64,000 nucleotides of DNA from the NCBI GenBank assembly GCA_002336115.1, contig DDEN01000041.1, positions 1-64,000 on the forward strand, written 5' to 3'. The stretch is from Chitinophagaceae bacterium UBA1953. GTDB taxonomy: Bacteria > Bacteroidota > Bacteroidia > Chitinophagales > Chitinophagaceae. The stretch's first letter is position 1, and the number at the start of each line of letters is the position of its first letter. Below are positions 1 through 7,475 of the stretch, in pieces. The position numbers and the translations under genes are program-made. The notes beneath the pieces were generated by a model. The model was not told the DNA's origin and ran no database searches. It worked only from the letters and a program-made list of their open reading frames with translations.

Positions 1-19
1 GATCAAACTCTCCATTGTA
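1..19 (-). rRNA. rrs: 16S rRNA, 5' tip only
   Basis: Read on the minus strand, the first bases give ACAATGGAGAGTTTGATC, the well-known 5' start of bacterial 16S rRNA (AGAGTTTGATC is the 27F primer site). The gene runs leftward out of the window, so only about 19 bases are present. The exact mature 5' end (position 17-20) is an estimate. Three tandem promoters upstream support this as the start of an rRNA operon. Confidence 0.9.
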
Positions 20-181
20 AATGAGGTTTGATACTGACTATTAATTCTCAGAATTAACAGTTCAAAATCTAATAATGTTACACTTAATTTACCCGTTCTA
101 ATTAATTAAAACGTTGCTGTTGCTTCCAATCTTTCAAAGATCTTTTGTTTGTTTTCGTGACCCCGTTTTTAAACGGGAGTG

Positions 182-212
182 CAAAGGTAAGAGGCTTTTT
201 TGTTTCACCAAA
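182..212 (-). promoter_or_regulatory. rRNA promoter P1 (closest to 16S)
   Basis: On the minus strand, the -7 element TACCTTTG is at 182-189 and a -33 TTTG is at 209-212, 19 bp apart. This matches the Bacteroidota primary sigma factor consensus (TTTG, 19-21 bp, TAnnTTTG). Transcription should start near 175. A GC-containing dyad (CCCCG...CGGG) lies just inside the transcript. Confidence 0.8.
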
Positions 213-332
213 TTTTTCTTTGCTTTTTTTGAATTTTTATTTTCAAATTTCAGAAGAGAAAAATATTTTTTTTGCCAGTGAAATTGTAGCGTAAACCTTT
301 TGAAGAACTTTCGCTTTTTTCAAAGCGGGTTG

Positions 333-363
333 CAAAGGTAAGCGGCTTTTTCAAATCACCAAA
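333..363 (-). promoter_or_regulatory. rRNA promoter P2
   Basis: The -7 element TACCTTTG is at 333-340 and the -33 TTTG at 360-363, with the same 19-bp spacing as P1. The flanking bases also repeat those of P1 (GCAAAGGTAAG followed by GGCTTTTT), which shows that the whole module is duplicated rather than only the consensus. Confidence 0.8.
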
Positions 364-474
364 CTTTTCTTTGTTTTTATTTTAAATTTCTTTTCGATAA
401 AGAGGAAAAACTGATTGGCTGTGAATGCCTTAGATAACCTTTTGAAGAACTACCGTTTCTTTCGAAGCGGGTTG

Positions 475-507
475 CAAAGTTAAGGGCGGTTTGGAGTACG
501 AACCAAA
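475..507 (-). promoter_or_regulatory. rRNA promoter P3 (farthest)
   Basis: The -7 element TAACTTTG is at 475-482 and the -33 TTTG at 504-507, with 21-bp spacing. The initial transcribed region shares the AACCCGCTT and GTTCTTCAAAAGG blocks with P2. It completes a ladder of three promoters at about 140-150 bp steps. Confidence 0.75.
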
Positions 508-680
508 CTTTTTACAATCTTTTTTCAGAGTAAAATCTCAATCCCTTTACTGCAAAGAGTTTGAGCCGAAAAAAAAATGCGCAGATATGGCTGGATTTAA
601 TTATTCTGCATTTTAGCAACAAAGTATTTCATACAAAACTCCTAAGAAAGAAGTAATTGAATATTTAAAGGCAACTTTTA

Positions 681-1424
681 TCAAAGAAAAATTTCTGTAG
701 GATGGGACACTTTCACAAGAAACAGGCCTTTTGCCGGAGCAGAAAAATCGGCCTCAGACAAATCCTTGCAGTTAAGTATGCGGTTAAACTCGTCTAAGTC
801 AATCGAATCCCGTCCAACTTTAACCATAGTACTCACCAATGCTCTGACCATGCCCCGTAAAAAGCGGTTGCCCGTTACATGGTAAACCAAGCAATCGTCC
901 TGATGAGTCCATTTGCTTTCAGCAATAAGGCATTGAAAGCTTTTTACCTGAGTATTACGCTTGGAAAAAGCCTCAAATTGCGTATGGTTCCTTATTTTCT
1001 CTGCACAAATAGCCAGCAATGATTCATTCAATGTATATGGGAGATACCAAGACCTGTCGGCCAGAAAGGGGTTCTTTTTATTGCAGATGTAATACCTGTA
1101 TTCTCTGGAAATAGCCTGAAAGCGACAATGAGCATCGGGGGTTACATGCCGTACTGACTCAATGACTATGCCCAAAGGTAAGATTGCATTCAGATTATAA
1201 ATGGCTTTCTGAGGAAACTCTTCATGCCAATCAAAATGAAAATAATTTTGCAAAGCATGCACTCCTGCATCTGTTCTTGATGAACCCGTTAAAAACACAT
1301 TTTTCCTGAAGTAAATGGTAAATGCTTTTTGAATTTCAGACTGTACAGTTATTGCATTATCCTGCACCTGGAATCCGCTTAACCCATCTCCTTTGTAAAA
1401 AACTTCAAGAAAATATCTGGGCAT
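681..1424 (-). CDS. truA: tRNA pseudouridine(38-40) synthase TruA
   Basis: This enzyme converts uridines 38-40 of the tRNA anticodon arm to pseudouridine. The 247-residue protein has the family's usual length. It carries the catalytic-Asp motif GSSRTDAGVHA with D52, an N-terminal RYFLEVFYKGDGLSGFQ typical of TruA, and the C-terminal motif NRFLRGMVRALV. It starts 3 bp after the stop of the upstream DUF4476 gene, so the two are probably co-transcribed. The gap leaves no room for its own promoter. The downstream neighbour is the rRNA operon on the same strand. Confidence 0.95.
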   Translation of the reverse strand: MPRYFLEVFYKGDGLSGFQVQDNAITVQSEIQKAFTIYFRKNVFLTGSSRTDAGVHALQNYFHFDWHEEFPQKAIYNLNAILPLGIVIESVRHVTPDAHCRFQAISREYRYYICNKKNPFLADRSWYLPYTLNESLLAICAEKIRNHTQFEAFSKRNTQVKSFQCLIAESKWTHQDDCLVYHVTGNRFLRGMVRALVSTMVKVGRDSIDLDEFNRILNCKDLSEADFSAPAKGLFLVKVSHPTEIFL

Positions 1425-1427
1425 AAA

Positions 1428-2717
1428 TTATTGATTCGGCAACAAGGCAAAAAAGCGCTTCTTGTAATACTCGTCCTGTATAGTATCACTGAGCGATTTA
1501 AAATTACTAAAGTCTGTTACGTACAGCATGGCAGCATCATAAAACCGGTATTTCCCTTCATCATTCAGGAACAAAACTGCCAGATTTCTTAATTGGGCTG
1601 TTGAAAAACACTTTGTCTTAAATATCTTTTTGGCTTCATTGATCATTGATTCATCACTTGATGCATTGGCCATCTTACGGCGAAGTTTCACAAAATCTTC
1701 GTTATTTGCAGTTGCCTTACAGTTGGTATTAGGAAGCGAGGCTGAAGTTTGTGTTTGCTCTTCTGCTTTTGGAATATCCTGCTTTATCTCCGGTTGTGTT
1801 TCTTGTTTTACAACATGCTCCTCTTTTTTAACTTCCGTTTTCTGTGGTTCAGAAACCTCTGATGTTACTTTTTCTTCCTTTGTAACAGCAACAGTGTCAG
1901 CTTTTACTTCAATCTGAGGTTGTATTATAACAGGTTGCACAACCGTTGTATCTCTTTCAATAAACAGTCGCACAGTATCCTTTAACCCGCTGCCTTCTGC
2001 TACCTCAAACACAAAATCACTTCCTTCCTTACTTTCAAATTTCCGCAACTGAACAACACCCGATTTTTCAGGCTTAATCCACTCAGATTCTTTGACTTCA
2101 GTTTGTTCTGTCATTTCCGGAGCAGATACTTTACTAACAGTATCGTTTGAAACAGATTGCTTTTGTTCCCGAACAATACTATCTTGTTTTTCTGTAACAA
2201 CTGGCTTAGAAGGTTCGGGTGCAATTTTCTCCTCTTTTTTAACTGCAACAGTTTTTACAGTACTGTCTTGTGTAACTTTTGATAACATGTTTGCAAAAGG
2301 ATCGTTTGCAACAGATTGCGTGACTACATGCGAACTTCCATTATTTAAAGTTGAGGGCTGTAGAGCATAAAACACCATAGATGTCTGAAGATCAAATAAG
2401 CCCCATCCTTTTTCTGCAAAATTCTTGATGAGGTACCCTTTATCGGCTTTATCAACAACCGATTTAAACTGTTGTTCGGGCTGATCGGATTTAGGGAAAC
2501 CAACTGCAAACTCTACAGGTCCATTCTTTAATTTGGATAAGATGAGATAACCTGTTGCAGATGAGCTGTAAATCCGGTTATTATATTTAATGTAAAAAGG
2601 TTGCTGATTATCTGTTTGCAGGTAAATGAAATGATTCAGTTGACCAAAAGTACTCTGTGCAACAGCCGAAAAAGCTATAACAATAAAAAAAATCTGCTTC
2701 AGAAAAGAGTTTCGCAT
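1428..2717 (-). CDS. secreted DUF4476 protein with Lys/Glu/Val-rich linker
   Basis: The protein has 429 residues. A signal peptide (about 1-25, ending STFGQ) is followed by a folded N-terminal region of about 100 residues. A long low-complexity linker rich in K, E, V, T and Q (about 145-330) comes next. The C-terminal part from about 335 resembles DUF4476, a helical domain of unknown function common in Bacteroidota, and includes the pattern CFSTAQLRNLAVLFLNDEGKYRFYD in two halves. The second DUF4476 protein in this window (38419-39189) shares this layout of signal peptide, variable middle and DUF4476 end. The gene lies directly upstream of truA with a 3-bp gap. It is probably a periplasmic or surface protein; no enzyme motif is visible. 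Confidence 0.75.
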   Translation of the reverse strand: MRNSFLKQIFFIVIAFSAVAQSTFGQLNHFIYLQTDNQQPFYIKYNNRIYSSSATGYLILSKLKNGPVEFAVGFPKSDQPEQQFKSVVDKADKGYLIKNFAEKGWGLFDLQTSMVFYALQPSTLNNGSSHVVTQSVANDPFANMLSKVTQDSTVKTVAVKKEEKIAPEPSKPVVTEKQDSIVREQKQSVSNDTVSKVSAPEMTEQTEVKESEWIKPEKSGVVQLRKFESKEGSDFVFEVAEGSGLKDTVRLFIERDTTVVQPVIIQPQIEVKADTVAVTKEEKVTSEVSEPQKTEVKKEEHVVKQETQPEIKQDIPKAEEQTQTSASLPNTNCKATANNEDFVKLRRKMANASSDESMINEAKKIFKTKCFSTAQLRNLAVLFLNDEGKYRFYDAAMLYVTDFSNFKSLSDTIQDEYYKKRFFALLPNQ

Positions 2718-2722
2718 AATAA

Positions 2723-2730
2723 CAAAGCTA
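2723..2730 (-). promoter_or_regulatory. -7 element for the DUF4476-truA operon
   Basis: TAGCTTTG on the minus strand matches TAnnTTTG and ends only 5 bases before the ATG at 2717. Transcription would therefore begin at or within a base or two of the start codon, which suggests a leaderless mRNA. A possible -33 (TTTG at 2754-2757) is 23 bp away, longer than ideal. Confidence 0.45.
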
Positions 2731-2823
2731 ATTTTTTTTGTTTATCTGATGGACAAACCGCTTGTCAATTTCTTATTTTTTAACGAAGCCTCCATCTATC
2801 TTTACAAACAAATTAAATTACGA

Positions 2824-5313
2824 ATGATGAAATTTTTTGCGCCTTTTTTAGCTTTACTGTTTTCAACAACCGGTTTACTGGCACAAACCGATAACAAAAC
2901 CGACACCAGTTGGAAAAAAATCTATCGCTCATCTGCTGAAAAAATTCATGACCTGGTACATACCAAATTAGAAGCTGGTTTTGACATTCCTAACTCCCAT
3001 ATGTTGGGCAAAGTATGGCTGACGTTAAAGCCTCATTTCTATCCAAGCAAGTTACTTACTCTTGATGCAAAAGGAATGGAAATTAAAGAAGTTTCAGTTG
3101 TGAAAGGCAGCACAAAGAATAAACTGAAATATGATTACGACGGGACATTTCTTAACATAACGCTTGATAAAACTTACAAAGGCAACGAACAATACACAAT
3201 TTATATTGATTACATTTCAAAACCCAATGACCTTAAAGTTGAAGGAAGTGCTGCTATAACAGATGCGAAAGGTTTATATTTTATTAATCCAAAAGGCGAA
3301 GACAAGGACAAACCTACTGAGATATGGACGCAGGGTGAAACAGAAGCGACCAGCGTGTGGTGCCCCACAATAGACAAGCCAAACCAGAAAACAACACAAG
3401 AATTTTATATAACAGTTCCTTCAAAATGGGTTACGCTCAGCAATGGTAAGCTCATGAATCAGAAACCTGCTGGCAACGGGTTAAGAACTGATTACTGGAA
3501 AATGGATTTACCTCACTCTCCTTACCTGTTCTTTATTGGTGCAGGAGAATTTTCTGTTGTAAAGGATTTCTGGAAAGGAAAGGAAGTGAGCTATTATGTA
3601 GAGAAAGAATATGAATCAGTTGCAAGAAAAATATTCGGTTTAACTCCCGAAATGATTTCTTTTTATTCAAAAATTACCGGTATTGAATATCCATGGGTGA
3701 AGTACAGCCAGATTGTTGGCCGTGATTATGTAAGCGGTGCAATGGAAAACACAACTGCCACTCTTCACCAGGAAAACGCCCAGCAGGATGCAAGAGAATT
3801 AGTGGACGGAAATAACTGGGAAAGTACTATTGCCCACGAATTGTTTCACCAATGGTTTGGCGATTATGTTACAACTGAAAGCTGGAGCAACTTAACATTA
3901 AACGAATCTTTTGCTGATTATAGTGAACTTTTATGGGATGAATATAAATACGGAAAAGATAAAGCCGGAGCTGAACAATACAGCGGCATGCAGGGCTACC
4001 TTATGAGTAACAGTGAAAAGAAAGACTTAGTTCGCTTTTACTACCGTGACAAAGAAGACATGTTTGATGGAGTAAGCTACAGTAAAGGCGGAAGAATCCT
4101 GCACATGCTGCGCAACTACGTTGGCGACAGTGCTTTCTTTAAAACACTTAACGTGTATCTTACTACAAATAAATTCAAATCCGCCGAGGCTCACAATCTC
4201 CGTTTGGCATTTGAAGAAGTAACAGGAAAAGATTTAAACTGGTTCTTTAATCAGTGGTATTTTGGAAGCGGCCATCCTAATCTTGAAATTACTTATAGCT
4301 ATGATGAAGAAAACAAACAGGCTAAAGTTGTGATAAAACAAACTCAAAAGGAAAAGTTGTTTAAAATTCCTGTTGCAATTGATGTTTATTACGGATCAGT
4401 TAAAACACGTTACAATGTTTGGGTTGAAAACGGAATTGACTCTTTTACTTTTGCTTCACAATCAAAACCCGATCTCATTAACTTCGATGGTGATAAAGTA
4501 CTGCTCTGTACCAAGAAAGAAAACAAAACAATTGACAATTACATTCACCAGTATAAATATGCCGGGCTTTATTTAGACAGAAGAGAAGCAATTGATTTCA
4601 TTTCTAAAAAACAGGACGATCCTAAAGCCGTTGATTTTATGAAACAGGCACTAAGCGATCCTTACAGTGGTTTAAGAAACTTTGCACTCAGTAAACTGGA
4701 TATAAAGAAAGAAACTGTAGCTGCTGCTGTTGAAGAAAAACTGCACAACATTGCTGCAAAAGATGAAAGCCGCCTGGTACGCAGTAAAGCTGTCGAACTA
4801 ATCGGCAACATGAAGAAAGCTGAAAACAAGTCACTCTTCCTGTCGTTAATTAATGATTCATCTTACACATTAAGTGGAGCAGCACTTACAGCTCTTGAAA
4901 AAATTGATAATGCTGCTGCAATAGCCGAAGCCAAACGTTTATCGAAAACAAAAATGAAAGGTGGTTTAATGGATGCTGTTGTATCTATCCTTGTTAAAAG
5001 CGGCGATGAATCTTCGTTTGATGAAATTATTGCGGCCTATGGCAAAATGGGGCTTTCACAGGCTAAATTTAATCTTACTCCAACTTTAGCAAACTTTATT
5101 GCAACAATCAACAGCATTGAGAAAGTAAAGAAGGGTGTTGATGAAATTCTGAAATTCAAAAATTCCATCCCAGAACAATACGGGGTAGGCCCAGCGTTTG
5201 ATAATTTTCTCAAAACAATTATAGGAAAAAAAGAAACTGCAATTAAAGCAGGTGAAAATACAAGTGCATTACAGGAACAGATTGATTACATTAAAAGCAA
5301 GCTGAAAAATTAA
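2824..5313 (+). CDS. secreted M1 family metallo-aminopeptidase
   Basis: This zinc aminopeptidase removes N-terminal residues from peptides, probably in the periplasm or at the surface. The start at 2824 is chosen because MMKFFAPFLALLFSTTGLLAQ is a clean signal peptide; the frame stays open for another 25 codons upstream, but those do not look like a leader. From this start the protein has 829 residues. The exopeptidase signature GAMEN is at about 305-309. The zinc site HELFH is at 338-342 with the third ligand E361 in NESFAD, giving HExxH-x18-E. From about residue 590 the sequence becomes helical HEAT-like repeats. A -7-like TATCTTTA at 2797-2804 sits 20 bases upstream. It diverges from the DUF4476-truA operon. 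Confidence 0.93.
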   Translation: MMKFFAPFLALLFSTTGLLAQTDNKTDTSWKKIYRSSAEKIHDLVHTKLEAGFDIPNSHMLGKVWLTLKPHFYPSKLLTLDAKGMEIKEVSVVKGSTKNKLKYDYDGTFLNITLDKTYKGNEQYTIYIDYISKPNDLKVEGSAAITDAKGLYFINPKGEDKDKPTEIWTQGETEATSVWCPTIDKPNQKTTQEFYITVPSKWVTLSNGKLMNQKPAGNGLRTDYWKMDLPHSPYLFFIGAGEFSVVKDFWKGKEVSYYVEKEYESVARKIFGLTPEMISFYSKITGIEYPWVKYSQIVGRDYVSGAMENTTATLHQENAQQDARELVDGNNWESTIAHELFHQWFGDYVTTESWSNLTLNESFADYSELLWDEYKYGKDKAGAEQYSGMQGYLMSNSEKKDLVRFYYRDKEDMFDGVSYSKGGRILHMLRNYVGDSAFFKTLNVYLTTNKFKSAEAHNLRLAFEEVTGKDLNWFFNQWYFGSGHPNLEITYSYDEENKQAKVVIKQTQKEKLFKIPVAIDVYYGSVKTRYNVWVENGIDSFTFASQSKPDLINFDGDKVLLCTKKENKTIDNYIHQYKYAGLYLDRREAIDFISKKQDDPKAVDFMKQALSDPYSGLRNFALSKLDIKKETVAAAVEEKLHNIAAKDESRLVRSKAVELIGNMKKAENKSLFLSLINDSSYTLSGAALTALEKIDNAAAIAEAKRLSKTKMKGGLMDAVVSILVKSGDESSFDEIIAAYGKMGLSQAKFNLTPTLANFIATINSIEKVKKGVDEILKFKNSIPEQYGVGPAFDNFLKTIIGKKETAIKAGENTSALQEQIDYIKSKLKN

Positions 5314-5397
5314 GGTCAAAATTTTAAACTTCATTACCGTAGAGATCACTGAAGTAGAAAATTTGACATTCAAGAATGAAGCAACATAATCACAACT

Positions 5398-5440
5398 AAA
5401 AAGGGCTGTTGAAATTAAATTTCAACAGCCCTTTATTTTT
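5398..5440. terminator. bidirectional terminator
   Basis: A perfect 17-bp hairpin (arms 5400-5416 and 5418-5434, GGGCTGTTGAAATT core) has A residues on its left and T residues on its right. It lies between the convergent M1 peptidase and TPM genes and can serve both strands. Confidence 0.85.
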
Positions 5441-5444
5441 TGTT

Positions 5445-6236
5445 TTACCAACTTCCGCCAGCCCCACCGCCGCCAAAACCACCGCCGCCAAAACCACCAA
5501 ATCCACCACTGCTTCCTCCACCGCCCCCGCCTCCGGAGGGGAACCACCATATTGACGGAGTATTGTCCCACCGACGATACCCACGCCTGCTCATCATACC
5601 TCCACCTCTGCCACCACCAAAATTTGAAAATATTATAATCAATAAAACAATAATAAAGATCCCTACAAGTAAACCATTGCTGCCTTTTTTATTTCTATCG
5701 GCATACCCCTGCGGAGCCTTGTATTCGCCGGCGGCTGCTTTAATTAAATTATCTGTGCCTTCATCAAGACCACGGTAAATATCATTGGCTTTGAAATTTG
5801 GAATGATGTTGTTTTCAATGATATTCTTCGCTGTTATATCAGGTATGGCCCCCTCAAGTCCATACCCGGTAGCAATCCACACTTTGCGCAGGCTACGTTC
5901 TTTATCAATTAAAACAACCAGCACAATGCCATTATTAAACTCCTTTCCCCCCACTCCCCATTTGCGGCCAAGCGCTGTTGCAAACTCACTAATGTCATAA
6001 TCGCCAATATCACCAATAGTTATGATTGCAATCTGGTTGGAAGTACTATCATCATAGGCCACCAGTTTTTTTTCCAGTTCATCTTCCTGTGATGCCGAAA
6101 GAACACCGAGGTAATCATTCACCAACTTTGGAGGGTTGGGTACCGCCGGAATGTATTTGTCAATACCCTGTGCTTCTGCAATGAATACAGAGACGACAAA
6201 CAAAAAACTGAGTATGTTAAATTTTAAAAACTTCAT
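5445..6236 (-). CDS. TPM-domain protein with glycine-rich tail
   Basis: The protein has 263 residues: a signal peptide (to about 22, VFIAEAQG), a TPM domain (about 30-165, starting VNDYLGVLSASQEDELEKKL), a transmembrane segment (about 188-205, LLVGIFIIVLLIIIF) and a C-terminal tail dominated by Gly and Ser (about 207-263). This is the YgcG/Psb32-like architecture. The catalytic role of TPM domains is not settled; phosphatase activity has been reported for plant members, and others appear to act in membrane-protein quality control. It is the third gene of a lemA-TPM-TPM run, 5 bp downstream of the second TPM gene. The long ORFs on the opposite strand here are artefacts of the GC-rich Gly codons. 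Confidence 0.85.
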   Translation of the reverse strand: MKFLKFNILSFLFVVSVFIAEAQGIDKYIPAVPNPPKLVNDYLGVLSASQEDELEKKLVAYDDSTSNQIAIITIGDIGDYDISEFATALGRKWGVGGKEFNNGIVLVVLIDKERSLRKVWIATGYGLEGAIPDITAKNIIENNIIPNFKANDIYRGLDEGTDNLIKAAAGEYKAPQGYADRNKKGSNGLLVGIFIIVLLIIIFSNFGGGRGGGMMSRRGYRRWDNTPSIWWFPSGGGGGGGSSGGFGGFGGGGFGGGGAGGSW

Positions 6237-6241
6237 TTGTG

Positions 6242-6703
6242 TTACCGCCCGAAAACAATATCATCGGGCAATTCATTTTTATCCTCGTTTTCGTAGGGGA
6301 AATGTACTACCAAAGCATCGCCAATCTGTTCAATAATTTTCACAATTGCTTCTGTATAATTTTCCTTACTGAATGAAGAAAGCATTTGTTTCACTTCGTT
6401 ATTCCAGAATTCTGTTCCTACCTTTTCGTGAATGCCTTTATCACCGAACACAGCCAACTGCCTATCTTTCATGGCAATGTATAAAAGCACTCCATTCCGG
6501 TCTTCTGTTTTATCCATCTTCAGCCCAAAGAAAATTTCAGCAGCACGGTCAAGCGCATTAACATAGCTGCATTTGCTTTCCACAAACAAACGTATTTCGC
6601 CCGATGTTCTTTTCTCGGCCACACGTATTGCCTCCACGATTGCCTGATTTTCTTCAACAGAAAACCAGTTCTTGGGTTTGGAGAAGAATGAAAAAATGCT
6701 CAT
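6242..6703 (-). CDS. short TPM-domain protein
   Basis: The 153-residue protein consists almost entirely of one TPM domain (FSVEENQAIVEAIRVAEKRT, then GVLLYIAMKDRQLAVFGDKGIHEKVG). It lacks a signal peptide and a Gly-rich tail, so it is probably cytoplasmic or held at the membrane by partners. It sits 7 bp after lemA and 5 bp before the larger TPM gene. In Bacteroidota a short and a long TPM protein often follow lemA, so this is a conserved trio. The function is unknown. Confidence 0.85.
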   Translation of the reverse strand: MSIFSFFSKPKNWFSVEENQAIVEAIRVAEKRTSGEIRLFVESKCSYVNALDRAAEIFFGLKMDKTEDRNGVLLYIAMKDRQLAVFGDKGIHEKVGTEFWNNEVKQMLSSFSKENYTEAIVKIIEQIGDALVVHFPYENEDKNELPDDIVFGR

Positions 6704-6710
6704 TGTTAAT

Positions 6711-7304
6711 TTAGAATTTTACTTCAGGAGCTTTATCGCTACCAGGATCGGCGGTAAATCCATCTTTCACTTTAAAGCCAAACATTCCTGCCAGCATATT
6801 CATTGGGAATGAACGCACTTTGGTATTATAATCTCTTACAGCACTATTAAAATCATTACGGGCTACTTTAATACGATTTTCTGTTCCTTCAAGTTGTGTT
6901 TGCAGATTACGGAACCCTTCATTGGCTTTGAGATTTGGATAATTTTCAACAACTACCATCAACTTGCTTAATGCACCACTTAATTCGCCCTGCGCCTGTT
7001 GAAATTTTGCAATATTTTCGGGAGTAAGATTGTTCGGATCAACCTTTATGTTGTTGAGGTTTTTGTAACGGGCTTCAACAGTCTGAATAAGTGTCTGCTG
7101 TTCAAAATTAGCTTCACCCTTAACTGTGTTAACAAGATTCGGGATAAGATCAGCCCTACGCTGATAATCGCTCTGAACATTATTCCAGGCATTTTTTACA
7201 ACTTCATCTTGTTTTACCAATCCATTGTATCCATTACAACCCATGAATAAGAAAATAGCCAGAACGGCAACTACAATAATTGTGATAATGCTACCGGATT
7301 TCAT
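6711..7304 (-). CDS. lemA: LemA family protein
   Basis: The start is placed at 7304 (MKSGSIITIIVVAVLAIFLF), giving 197 residues. A frame extension to 7454 would begin just upstream of the upstream gene's terminator and lacks leader character. The N-terminal hydrophobic segment (about 5-22) anchors the protein with the rest outside the cytoplasm. The next residues (YNGLVKQDEVVKNAWNNVQ, then YQRRADLIPNLVNTVKGEA) are the hallmark LemA core, which forms a helical bundle. It leads the lemA-TPM-TPM cluster. LemA function is not established. Confidence 0.92.
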   Translation of the reverse strand: MKSGSIITIIVVAVLAIFLFMGCNGYNGLVKQDEVVKNAWNNVQSDYQRRADLIPNLVNTVKGEANFEQQTLIQTVEARYKNLNNIKVDPNNLTPENIAKFQQAQGELSGALSKLMVVVENYPNLKANEGFRNLQTQLEGTENRIKVARNDFNSAVRDYNTKVRSFPMNMLAGMFGFKVKDGFTADPGSDKAPEVKF

Positions 7305-7424
7305 TTTACAAAAGTTTGATTTAAAATTAAATTTAGTGAATGCCTTTGATTTGAACATTAAATCTATCACAAAGAATGCCACGTTATTTTCCTGACACTG
7401 TGTCGTTTTTAAGCATACCGCAAA

Positions 7425-7451
7425 CAAAAAGCCGCTGTATATAACAGCGGC
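7425..7451 (-). terminator. terminator after the TonB-type barrel gene
   Basis: On the minus strand, GCCGCTG...CAGCGGC (arms 7445-7451 and 7431-7437, 7-base loop) is followed by a T run at 7426-7430. It separates the 7476-10295 gene from lemA, so lemA needs its own promoter within 7305-7424. I could not find a clear TAnnTTTG there. Confidence 0.8.
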
Positions 7452-7475
7452 CATATTAGTTAAACCAAGCTGACT

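Larger units (their letters stand above)
20..680 (-). promoter_or_regulatory. rRNA operon leader and upstream region
   Basis: This 660-bp stretch holds no credible gene. It contains three promoter modules (listed separately) and a roughly 160-base leader between the nearest promoter and 16S. The leader has a perfect dyad of 8-base arms (TTAATTCT at 41-48, AGAATTAA at 50-57), and the segment GTTTGAT at 26-32 is complementary to ATCAAAC at 2-8 inside 16S. The blocks around 297-340 and 437-482 are near copies of each other (CCTTTTGAAGAACT, then AAGCGGGTTGCAAAG), so the upstream modules look like tandem duplications. Confidence 0.75.

Noticed and set aside
1630..2370. Plus-strand reading frames opposite the DUF4476 gene at 1428-2717
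   Set aside because: They mirror the low-complexity linker codons of the minus-strand gene and have no start context or homology.
2749..2823. Earlier in-frame start of the M1 peptidase at 2749
   Set aside because: The 25 extra residues precede a clean signal peptide, and a -7-like element lies within them.
5396..5778. Proline-rich and other frames over the TPM tail
   Set aside because: They are antisense or shifted readings of the Gly-rich codons of the real gene.
7305..7454. Longer start of lemA at 7454
   Set aside because: The extension begins just upstream of the upstream gene's terminator and does not look like a leader.
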